This document shows, one piece after another, positions 31,401-41,592 of a stretch of 64,000 nucleotides of DNA. The DNA is from Enchytraeus crypticus (lineage: Eukaryota; Annelida; Clitellata; Enchytraeida; Enchytraeidae). A program made the translations under genes and the position numbers. Location of the stretch: contig CAJHZI010000414.1 in NCBI GenBank assembly GCA_905160935.1, positions 2,481,001-2,545,000 of the forward strand. Reading direction: 5' to 3'. Position 1 is the stretch's first letter, and the number at the start of each line of letters is the position of its first letter. A model generated the notes under the pieces. It made no database searches and was not told the DNA's origin. It saw only the letters and a list, made by a program, of their open reading frames with translations.

Positions 31401-33561
31401 AGATCTGTAAAGAACAAGGGTTCTGTTAGTTGCAGTAGCGGGGTGCTGGCTGATGGTTCTATGCTTTCAACAGATGATGATGCCGGTAATTTAGTGATGG
31501 AAGCTTCGCAAAGTGAAAATCGTAACAGTCAGGATATTTTCTATGACAATGATAGCGAATCTAGAAATGCTTGTAGTAGTAGACAGCAAGTTACCAATAA
31601 AATCTATTCCAGTCAATCCATTGCTCTAGAATCAGACGTAAGAGTTTTGAATATCAGTAAGAAAACATCCAACTGTAAAGCCACTTCAGAGCCTGTAAAT
31701 CATCAAAATTGTCAGGTTTTGATTGACAAATCATTATGCAATTCACTTGGCAATCCAATTATCCCGTCTTGCTCTGCGCATTCTAACAATTTGAGGGCAT
31801 CTATGGTAAAGCTTGTGCCTCTTGAGATTTTCATGCACTCTGCACGTTCACATAACGATACTAGAGGAAAACGGCTTCTGCTGACAGACAAAGTTCAACC
31901 ATCGGCCTCTCACACTCCAGTCGCGGCTAATTCTGACTCAAATAGAAATAACATCATTGATCTTATTAGATCCCAGGGCAGTCCTACTGGAAATTCTCTA
32001 TCTTGTAGTTATGTAACAGATGACTGTTTTGTTTCTAATAGTACCACTAGAAAATCTATAGTTCTGTTATCGGCAGAAGAAGCATCTAACGAGAGCGTCG
32101 CTTATTCTAACTTTTCTCAGAACCGTGGCAATTCGCCTGATGCAGTATTGGCGAAGAACGCAAATACAAAACATAGCGACAATGCTGGTAGTGAGAAGAA
32201 CCATACTAGTAACGACTTCGGAAATAATTACTTTGCCTGTTCTAAAAATCGCGGGAGTAAATCTGCTGCGTTAAAGCAAAAATCCGGATTGAAGTCTGGT
32301 ACTGGTAAAACAGTTGATACTAATAATGACGTGGATACCAGTAAAGTGACTGATACCAACAAATCTGAAATATTGGATAATATTGGTTGCAAACAATTCC
32401 ATGATATCATTACGAAGGACGATGGTGGAAAAGAGGTCAGTAGTTTTAAATAATTCCAAGGAGTAGTTTTGCTATGACGAATGTATTCACATTGCCTCTG
32501 CACTTCCTTATTTGTTGAATTCATGAATCGATAATAACTTATTCATTAATACTAAAATTAATGAATTAGTGTTGATGAATTGATTCGCAAAGAATGAAAA
32601 GAAATTAATTAGTATGAATGAATACTAAGAGAAGAAAAAACAAAAGTTTAACTTTAACTGTAGTGTGTTACTACATTGTTTAAATTTAAAGGTTAACGCT
32701 CATAGGCAATAGCGATGTTGGAGAAACTTTTGTTAAAAGATTAAATACATCGAATTTAGTTATCAACTGGTAAAAGGGCAGATATTCCTATAGATTACGT
32801 CCGCAGTTATTATATACGGTAAAAATTTGCTTAGTTTAACTGAGAAATGGTAAAAGTAGGATTTTGGGATTTGAGGTTTATTTCGATAAATGCTACAAAT
32901 TAATAGTTAAGCTACCAATTGGCCTAAAGGCATAGTCAAGCCAGTGGTAGGGGCTTACAATATAGGCTACGTTATTCATTTCTGGTTATGATTTAAGAGA
33001 TTTCAGGATTTCTAGTTTTATAACTGTGAAAAATCTCAAATTTTTTTTAAAAACCTTAAAAAATTGACAACTTATTATTTTAAAAAGCATGCGTTTCCAT
33101 ACCTGTAAATAGATTAAAGAAATTGCTAGAATCGGAAGTACCTAGTGTTAATTGGACGATGGATAGGCCCACAGCGCCTTTGACAGATTGACACATAGGC
33201 CTATTTCAGTCATTTAATTATTATAAATGAAGACTTGTAAGTTAAAGTGTAAGTAGGCTACATTTTCAAGGGAATAGATCTAGGTCTAAGTTAAACTTAT
33301 ATGTCAAAATATTAATCTTATGGAACTATTGAAACCAAATGAGACAAAGGTGTTGGCTAAATGTATATTCACTTACACTGATTTGCACTACACATGTAAT
33401 ACGATATGAGTCTCACAGTCTCTCTGACTCATTAGTCTATCTTCAGTAATTAAATCCGGAAGTACTATCTGTTACAGAGATCTATCTTGAGCAGCAAATT
33501 CAATCTATTTTTAGAACATCTTACGAACTGAACGGGAAAAAAAATATCGCCACCGGGTCAG

Positions 33562-33602
<41 letters not shown>

Positions 33603-34417
33603 TGTATATATATATAAGTATATATATATATACACTGTGAGTCATAAAAAAACATGTGCGCAGTATTTCATCCACAACTTTGACATTTGTGAACCGATTT
33701 TGAAAATTGTTTTAGAATTATAAAGTAGAAGAAAAGTATCAATCTTAAATCTAGTTTTTGTTACAATTCGGTATATTTTAAACAATAACAGACGATTTTA
33801 CAAACATAGTCTGTCTTTGTTTAAATTTAAAAATGGTGTTTACTAAAGCAGATTAAGAGTTCACAAAAACTTGTACCTTTTAAAGGGTTGTGGCTCACAT
33901 TGGTTGATTGCCGAATTTCCAACAAAAAACTGGATTCTAGGAGGGCCAGATTGCATATTAAAGAAATTACACCGAAAAGAAGAAAATAAATAACGTGGAC
34001 GAGTTGAAGCAACGCCTGGTGGACGTTTGGCAAGACATGAAGCAATCTGTCATTGATAAAGCAATAGATGAGTGGCGCAAGCGTCTCCGAGCTTGTATTC
34101 CAGCTAAAGGAGGGCACTTTGAGCATAATTAAGCTTTGACAGTTGACAGTAGCAGTATAATACTGCTTGTTTCTTTTTTTGTTAAGCCACGGATTTGTAG
34201 ACATTCTGTAGCGATTGATTTACTTAAACTGAATATTTTCAGTCGCGCATATTTTCAAGCACTGCTTCAACGCAAAAATAATAATTGACAGAGTCACTTA
34301 ACGTTATTTTATAGCAACTGTGTTCCTGGTTATACCTATGCAAAAATTTAAAAAATCGGTTGACTAATACCAAAGTTATGGGCAAAAGACTGCGCACATG
34401 TTTTTTTTTGACTCACA

Positions 34418-34467
<50 letters not shown>

Positions 34468-37206
34468 GTATATATATGTTTGCTGGGTATCTCAATATAA
34501 TTAAATTAATATTTAATAACTAACTCAATAATTTAATAATTAATTTTATTATTTTATAATTATTAATTTTATTATAATTTTATAATTATTTTTAATTGTT
34601 AATTAATACTTTTATCATTATTAATTTCATAATTATTTAATAATTAACATTTTACTTTACATTTTGCTTTTCATTTTACTGTTATTTCAAACGAGGTAAT
34701 ATCATAATATCTTTCACTGGTGTTTATATGTAGGGCTTGCCTGCTTTAAATTGAAAATATTCATGACAGCTTTTTATCTACTTATCTGTGGTTAAATTAT
34801 TTGGCTTATTTAATATTCCTTTATATTTCTCCTGTTTTATTATTTTGAGAGTTGAGTGCACTTCTCGTCATAAACTGGTCGTTATCACAACCCTGTGTAT
34901 AATTAGCTAATTATTTTAATAGAAATTTCTTATTATATTTATTAAAAATTACAGTGTTATAATTATAGTTATTTATGGTATTTATGGGTAAACAGGATTG
35001 TCTTCTCAGTTAATGACGCTCCTGCCCAGTAAATGTTACTCGAAGCTGAGGAAGGCATAGGGGCCCACCTCGTTATAGATGATATACATGAGTGGAAGCA
35101 TTATATACCATGGACCTGCCGGTAGGCAGTGCCCTAAGAGAGAGAGAGAGAGATGGTATTGAAATTTATACTTTTAAATATAGCTTGAAAGTCTGATTTT
35201 GTTATTTTTATGGTGTGCAGGAGTCAGTGCCTAAGAATCCTGATAATAATTCTTTGCGGAAGCGACCTCTAAGGACTTCTGATAGAAAGCCACTGCACTT
35301 GTTCCAGTCGTGGGGTCCTCCATACAGCGTAAATGGTCTGTGGAAGACTAGACTTAGAGCCTTCAGTGGAATCACTGTGGAAACCCTGCAGGCTCTTGGT
35401 TATAGAGACGTCGCTCCTCCTTCACCTTTTAAACTTCTTGTTTTTGATGATTGGCCAACTTCTAGCGGATGGCCATTGAAACGTAAGAGAACGCTAAGTA
35501 GCAGTTCTGAAGAGGAAGACGTTCAGAACACTGGTAAAGTCTCTACCTTGCAGTGCACTGAGACAAACGAAAACGTTCATAGTGGCAGAAATCTTAGAAA
35601 TCCCTGCATCAGAAAAGTCAGTCAAAAATCCGACTCTACAGATCAGAAAGAGATGCTTCTCATGGGTCATCTTGTTTCCGTAAGAAATGGCAGTGATACC
35701 TCTAAGGGTGTGAGACCGGTTGTGGAGGAGAAAGCGACTGGGAGAGTTCGCGATAGAGTTGCTCTTGACAAACTTTCCAAGTTAGATGGCAGCTGTGATA
35801 TTGAAGATTACCTGGAGTCTGAAAACTCAAGAATATCCCAGATGAATCAGTCGAACAGGCAACATGACGATATTTTAATGGATCAAGGTCTTTTCAACTC
35901 GCGAGGTTTGCAGGGTTTAAGCCAAACTGACCGTGATATTTTTGAGAAATATCAAAACGATGAGGAATCTCGTAAACGACACGGTTTAAAAAGAGAATGT
36001 AAGGAAAACAAGAAATTCACCGATGTTTATGATATAGATAATGAAGAAGTCAGCGATGAAGATTTTCCTTGCAATCAGAAGAAACGCATTCGTAGCAATC
36101 GAACTTCTAAGAAGAAGAATAATGAGTCTGAATGTAGGAAGTGCAAAGTTGACAAAGCAAATGAGTTGCAACGTGCAGCGAGTAATTCCAGTAACAAATC
36201 GAATCTGCAATTTGCCGTGACTGGAAAGAAATTACAATCAGGTGATAGGAATAAAGTTGATCACGTAGAAAACTTTGCTGAGAGTGGAATGGAAAACTTA
36301 TCTGAGCAGTGCAAAGAGAGTGAGGGAAAACAGGTTGGCGTTCTGAGCGCGCAGTCAAGTAAATCAGTCGTTTTAAGTTCAGACATAGCGACAAGAAGAA
36401 AAACAGCGCCAGCGAATCCTCTGAACAAACTATCGATTAAAGGACGTCAGAGTCAAAATGAAAAGCAAGACTGTACGAGTGGTATAACTTCTGATAAATT
36501 TTATTCATCGTCTCGTGGACTGTGCGTATCTATTCCTCTTAGCGCTATACCTCAGTTGTCTGACAATTCTACTGATGCACGCATGGACAGTAGTTCTGCT
36601 GTTGACGAATCTTCCGTTCATTCAAACTTAAACAGATCTCTCGAAGTATGTATTAGTGCTGATGCTGTCATGGGTGATGATTCAAATGACAGTTATATAG
36701 TCGCTGATGAACCTCAAATTGTATTTAAATCATCGGTTGTCTCATCGAAGGAAGCGAGATTGTCCAATGATCCGTTGAATTCATCTGCTGCGAGTTTCCT
36801 TCCTTCTGACAGTTCTGATCAAATCCTGTCTAGACCACCACTACGTGAGGCATCCAGTACGGCTAGTCATACAGCTAGCACCAGCCGGCGTCAATCTGGC
36901 AACAGTAGGCTAATTCAAAGACATTCTGATCGAGAAACATCTGATACCAAACTACCGCGCCTTAGGAATGTGAAGAACTGTGATAGAAAAGATGTCGTTC
37001 CGGACTCTGCCGGTGATGATGACGATGATGATGATGGCCTGCCAGAGCTTGCTGTGCTAGTGAGTAAGAGATCTGATGTCTCTCGATCAGATGATAACGG
37101 TGCTGATGATGATAAGACGATGAATTGTCTGATCTGTGGCAAGCCTGTAGATGTTAGGTGGTACGAGCGACATGTCAACGACTGTCTGGATAACAACAAC
37201 TCTTAG
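28416..37206 (+). CDS. Unnamed PIP-box / UBZ4 zinc-finger protein, five exons, about 1252 aa
   Basis: Exons 28416-28532, 29355-29556, 30464-30522, 31041-32435 and 35221-37206 join in phase with GT-AG introns (donors GTAAGT, GTGAGT, GTATGT, GTCAGT). ATG 28416 is the first in frame. Residues 84-91, QQNMDSYI, fit a PIP box (Qxx[ILM]xx aromatic) for binding PCNA and follow a Lys/Arg-rich stretch. The last 26 residues hold Cys1227, Cys1230, His1242 and Cys1246 with C-x2-C-x11-H-x3-C spacing, a UBZ4 (RAD18-type) ubiquitin-binding finger; the usual Asp two residues after the His is Asn. A compact aromatic-rich block at about 607-650 (LFQSWGPPYSVNGLW, FDDWPTSSGWP) looks like a conserved ligand motif. 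The rest is Ser/Asn/Lys-rich and probably disordered. A role at ubiquitinated PCNA or in DNA-damage tolerance is inference. I do not recognise an orthologue. Confidence 0.8.
30040..30390 (+). repeat. ~43-bp minisatellite ahead of exon 3 of the PIP/UBZ gene
   Basis: About seven units around TGTATCAGATGTTTATAGTA and TTGTCTGGTGATTTGGTTT. Some units read GATTTGGTTTAGCTG then TATCAGATG, resembling the true exon 3 junction GATTTTTGTTTAG|ATTTAGG then TTTATCAGATG at 30463/30464. Confidence 0.88.
30625..30872 (-). mobile_element. SINE family 2
   Basis: Antisense: CATCATCATCATCTTTCAG tail, TAACTAAAGACGGGATACG, TTTCTGGAGCCTAGGCACTT, CAACTCGGACCCAACAAGGA. In intron 3 of the PIP/UBZ gene. Confidence 0.78.
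33633..34420 (+). mobile_element. Internally deleted mariner/Tc1-like transposon
   Basis: Terminal inverted repeats CACTGTGAGTCA...ACATGTGCGCAGT at both ends, flanked by TA inside TA microsatellites. A plus-strand remnant near 33906 reads LIAEFPTKNWILGGPDCIL, a helix-turn-helix piece. Another near 33994 reads NVDELKQRLVDVWQDMKQSV and on to ...AKGGHFEHN then stop, the transposase C-terminus. The catalytic DDE/D core between them is missing, so the element is non-autonomous. It lies in intron 4 of the PIP/UBZ gene. Confidence 0.88.
34983..35150 (+). mobile_element. Chimeric SINE-like copy with LINE tail
   Basis: Body with GACGCTCCTGCCCAGTAAAT and GAGGAAGGCATAGGGGCCC joined to GAGTGGAAGCATTATATACC and the LINE end CCATGGACCTGCCGGTAGGC. 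It ends in (GA)n, 70 bp before exon 5 of the PIP/UBZ gene. Confidence 0.75.
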
Positions 37207-37254
37207 ATAGTGTCTGCTAATTGAAACAACTCTTAGATACTATCTGCTAATGGC
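37193..37254 (+). repeat. 30-bp tandem duplication spanning the stop codon of the PIP/UBZ gene
   Basis: AACAACTCTTAGATAGTGTC + TGCTAATTGA is followed by AACAACTCTTAGATACTATC + TGCTAATGG. The first copy contains the TAG at 37204-37206. Related GAAACAACTAATAGCTAGTG units occur at 37655-37745. Confidence 0.88.
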
Positions 37255-38424
37255 ACATTTTATGTGTAAGCGATTAAAGTAACTTTTAACTAGTTGTCGA
37301 TTTGGTCTTAATTCCCCTGATAACTTAATATTTGCTTTTTGCTTTTTATGAAACAATCTCAATCACAACTTCAGTCTAACTCGATAACCTCAGATTTTCA
37401 AGATATATAAGCAATTTAAGATAATTGAGCTCTGCTATTGGCTAGTGCGATCTGCGTGCTTAAAATATTCCAGAAAAGTGTTCACAGAGCCATTTGAATT
37501 TAGCGATCAAGCGACAAGCTTAACCGGTAGAATTTGAGATGATAAATCAACTGATAAATTAGCTGATTGAAGAGTTCATAAAATCCAAAAGTTGCTATCC
37601 CCTGGAAAAACTTGTCGATTGCTAGCTATCGGAACGTCATAAAATTGGACATTAATGAAACAATTCTTAGCTAGTGTTTGATAAATGAAACAACTAATAG
37701 CTAGTGTCTGATAAATGAAACAGCTCTAGATAGTGTTTACTAAATGATTGGGTGATAACATTTTAAGTCTACTATAATTAATATAAATGGTAAATAATTA
37801 ATTATTGTAGGCCTATGATTTTTTGTGCTAAGCTACAAATTCCTGGATTAAAAATAGATTAATCAGATTTTATTGAAAATATATAATGAAAACTATAGAG
37901 AAAAGAATAATATATCCCACTTAACTATCAAAGAATGCAAAGATGACCATGGTCATAACCTTGGTTTTTTGTGGGGTAGTTTAACGGTTTACTCGAATTG
38001 ATCAGCGTCATTTATGATCTAATTTGGTTACTTCAGCGTGCTATTTTTCATACCAAATAGAAAATTATAGTTTTAAGCGTAATCACTGCATAAATTTATT
38101 ACTATTAACTGGAGTTGTAAATACACTGCTGGAATTTGTAGACCTGACTTGGGGACTTTCAAAATCTCCACCTTAACTACTCCACTGCTCATTATTTCTA
38201 AGACAATATTTAGTATGTGCTTGATATCATTTGTATTCCTATCTTCTTTACTTTTATAGACTTATCCTTGCTAAATCTTAAGTTGTTAAATATTTTGTTG
38301 GTAAAAGGCATTTTAAAATGCTTTGAATCTTGCCTTAGTCACTCTAGATATTAGTACTATAACTTACCTAGATGTCGTTGCTAATTTTGTTTTTACTGGT
38401 TTAATATGTAACAAATAAATAACC

Positions 38425-38485
38425 GGGACCGTATCCCGACCCTTTTTAAACTGGGATTTAAGGGACGATGATGATGATGATGAAT
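38425..38485 (+). mobile_element. SINE family 2, 3' end only
   Basis: GGGACCGTATCCCGACCCTT followed by GGGATTTAAGGGACGATGAT and (GAT)n. Similar stubs lie at 12893-12972 (+), 9850-9895 (+), 19882-19928 (+), 3290-3390 (-) and 185-285 (+). Confidence 0.7.
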
Positions 38486-39162
38486 ATGTAACAAATAAAT
38501 ATAATTATCAAATGCTGTGATATTCTCTCTTGCGGTGTAGGACCATTGACAGGTCCATTAAATAGGGGCTGTTGACAGTTTCATGGCTGTTTCAAGTTGT
38601 CAAACGTTTTCTGTTTTCAAACACAGTCGATTTGTGACGTTTAATCCAATTTTATAGTCAAATGATTACATTTTCACTTGTAAATTTATTCCTTGTTGAT
38701 TTTCTAATTACTTGATCGTTTGAATTTGATTTCGTTGAAGTTGTTTGATAATTAAAATACGTTTGGTATTTCTGTTATACACGTCTGTACTCTGCAGTAA
38801 GCGAGACCTATGCTAACTTTAGTGAATAGGCCTAATTTGTACTTCCTGCACGTGTAATATATATGCATGTGTAATTGTATATCTGTCTGTACATACACTA
38901 GTAATTTTAGATTGTAACGTAGAAATTTGTACATTTACAAAATAAAATATAATTTTAATCTGTCATGCAGTGAAGGGTTTTTATCTTTTGGATTCAATTT
39001 ATTTCCTGTATGGAAGAGCTTTGTAGTCCTGACTGAACATGTGCCTCAGAACAGTACCCCAGGGCTCAAAGCTCAGGTCAGTCAGATAAGTGAATTAACT
39101 TGTTGTTGGATGATAATAACTATGCTGACTGTAATGTATGCCAAGTGTAATGTATGCTAAAA

Positions 39163-39298
39163 GGCTGGTAAAGCTAAGGTTAACGTCAGTTTCTTCACTC
39201 GAAAGCGATGTCAGTGACGGGAAAGCGCAGAATTTGAACCCCACACATACTGATCCTCGGTCGAATATCTTACCGACTTCGCCACTGGCTCCAGCCAA
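39163..39298 (-). mobile_element. tRNA-derived SINE, family 1
   Basis: Antisense copy with AGGTTAACGTCAGTTTCTTC and CTTACCGACTTCGCCACTGG; inserted within a tandem array of TGTAATGTATGC units. Confidence 0.85.
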
Positions 39299-39394
39299 CT
39301 GTAATGTCTTAATAGCTGTAATGTATGCTGACTGTAATGTACTATAACTGTAATGTATGCCAACTATAATATATTCTATCAGTAATATATGCTC

Positions 39395-39790
39395 TCTTCA
39401 GTGCGCTGCCAAGTGGCAGGTTAAAGAACATATTCATACTCAAATTCTGCTTTCCCGCTCAAGAAGAGCACTCCTTCGATCAACAAGTTAATACCTTCAC
39501 AAAGTCTATGCCTTATCCATACCTTATGTAGTCTATAGAAGAAGAAGAAGATGTAGTCTATAGCTTGGAAAAAGTATGGCTTCTGATGTGGTTTCCCGTT
39601 GCCTTCTTCAGTTAGACGGATTAATTACAATTTAATCCTGGGAGAAAATATTTAATGGTGAGTTGGGTCCCCTCTTGTCATCCTCAGCGACTGCCTTAGT
39701 AGCCTGTTATATACACGCAGCAGATTGTTTGCGGTTGCCTTATTCTGCAGTGGTCTAAACACACCCGAGCACAACACGGGGGAATATAAT
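39395..39790 (-). mobile_element. Interspersed repeat C, antisense, longest copy
   Basis: CAGTGCGCTGCCAAGTGGCA, GAAGAGCACTCCTTCGATCA, CTTCTGATGTGGTTTCCCGT, TCTGCAGTGGTCTAAACACA, AGCACAACACGGGGG. Inserted in the same tandem array as the SINE at 39163-39298. Confidence 0.72.
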
Positions 39791-40779
39791 ATATACAGTA
39801 TGCTACTATATCTAGATATATAATATGCTAACTGTAATGTATTCTAACAGTAATATAATTTGTTTACTGTAAGGTATGCTAACTGTAATGTATTCTAACT
39901 ATAAAGTTTGTTAACTGTTACGTATTCTAACAGTAATGTATGTTAACTGTAAAATATGCTAACTGTGATGTGTGTTTAAATAGCATGAATTATGCGAAAT
40001 CGCTAAGGGACCATAAGGAATGAAAAGTGTTAAGAATCTAAATCAACCAGGGATGAGACTAGCTCCCTAAATTCAATACTCACCTCACCCCCAAACCCCT
40101 CAACCACTTGTCCATATGAATATATTAGAGCTAGAATCAGCCCAGCCCCTCCCCATTTTTAGATTCGAACCATGCACCTGCATGCACGTTCACTTTTGAA
40201 CAACTAAGCCACCGGCTCCATGGACTCTAAGATGTAAGAATATAAGAAGAAGATTGCCGGAAGTCGTGCATGATTCAACTTGTATTGTAAACAAAAATAA
40301 ATTCACGTTACTGCTAACAACCTAAATCATTATAATATATTTAATTTAATTTAAATCATCAGTTCCTAGAGTTCTTCAATTCAGACAAATTTGTGTAAGT
40401 GTTTAAATTATTGTCATTTGAAATTCAAAATAGTTTGTTACAATTAGTTTGGAGAGTTATAAATAGTTGTATTGTGGAGTAATTGTTATTTTAATATTGT
40501 ATAAATTTTCTAACTTCTATTTAGAGTCTCTTCTTTGGCAGATACAGTATGGAATAGACCAAAGGTAATTTGCCTGTATCCTTGAATATGGCGGGGTTTA
40601 TACCGAGTAGTATAATGAAGAACCATTATTGAAGCAAGACTTTACAATCTCGCGACTATTTGAAGGGTTATTTAATGTAATGTGTAGATAGTTCAGAGGC
40701 AGAGTGGTAGGTTTATGTGCAATCCTATAAAGCTTCAATCAGAACGATATCGACGCCGAAAGTCGCTTTTGCATACTAT

Positions 40780-40990
40780 GAACGAGATGTCGCTCGGCAT
40801 CTGAGCTGATTTCAGCTACATGTGACAGAACTATATCTTGTCGAGATCGGGCGGATAATGTCAGCGTTAGATTAAAACAAAAGTCGTCGCCAGGGGCTGA
40901 TACTCAACCGTCACAGGTGGCTCCAGCCAATAGGAGAGCGCAAAATCCATGCAAACGTTTTCAATTCTTGGAAATGTGACATAACAGGCT
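40780..40990 (+). promoter_or_regulatory. Possible TXNDC9 promoter region
   Basis: This 200-bp patch is richer in CG (GTCGCTCGGCATC, GATCGGGCGGATAATG, AGTCGTCGCCAGG) than its AT-rich surroundings, and has a CCAAT box in AGCCAATAGGAGAGCG and an octamer-like ATGCAAAC. It lies about 0.7 kb before the start codon. No TATA box is evident. Assignment rests on position and composition only. Confidence 0.3.
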
Positions 40991-41592
40991 CAAGATAAAG
41001 TTGAGAATAGAAAAGTTTCATAAGATGCAAGAAGCAGATTTGTAGTTATCTCAAGAATAAAGTCGAATGGTAGAGATTGATATCGGCGAGAATATCTTTC
41101 CGTTTATACGAGCGGGTATTAGAGTGGAAGCTGTGAATGAAAGAATGCCAACCCCTCATAACAAAATATGTGAATCATCTAGTATATTGATTTCAAAAGA
41201 ACATGGTTTATGATGCAGGGAGGTCCTTAGCATCTTCCTTAGATTAGGAAATAAACAATATTACAAACTTTACGATACTTCATTCTTTGAGTTATTGATA
41301 ATGATTAAGCTTGTTAATCCTTTTTAAATGATGTGAGAAATGGTATGATTTTATAATCATAAAGCAGTGCAAGCTTTTTTAAACGAATAATAGATATATA
41401 TCTAATTTAGAAATAAATTGCTAATTTTCATTGTGAAATGTTGACTTAATTACATTTTTTAAGTCCTAGGTTATCCAAAGCCTATCTTTGCTCACTCCAG
41501 TACTGGATACCGCTCATGCAGTTGCAGTGCATATTAATGATAATGCCTATTAATTAGGCTAGTTGGAGCAGCTCTGTATGAACAATATTGTC

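Larger units (their letters stand above)
39110..39965 (+). repeat. Interrupted tandem array of about 16-bp TGTAATGTATGCTAAC units
   Basis: Degenerate units at 39110-39160, 39300-39390 and 39800-39965, split by SINE family 1 (39163-39298) and repeat C (39395-39790). Confidence 0.8.
37207..41592. other. Intergenic: PIP-UBZ to TXNDC9
   Basis: 3'UTR-like AT-rich sequence with an ATTAAA near 37273, the TAATAGCTAGTG repeats (37655-37745), a SINE stub, the interrupted TGTAATGTATGC array, a tRNA-like remnant with TAGATTCGAACCATGCACC near 40160, and the possible TXNDC9 promoter. Confidence 0.7.

Noticed and set aside
32436..32453. Reading through the exon 4 donor of the PIP/UBZ gene to a nearby stop as the true C-terminus
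   Set aside because: KE|GTCAGT is a donor in phase with the long downstream exon that ends in a recognisable UBZ4 finger; an intron-retained short isoform remains possible.
36107..37199. Antisense frames of about 90 codons within the last exon of the PIP/UBZ gene
   Set aside because: Shadows of a Ser/Asp-rich coding exon.
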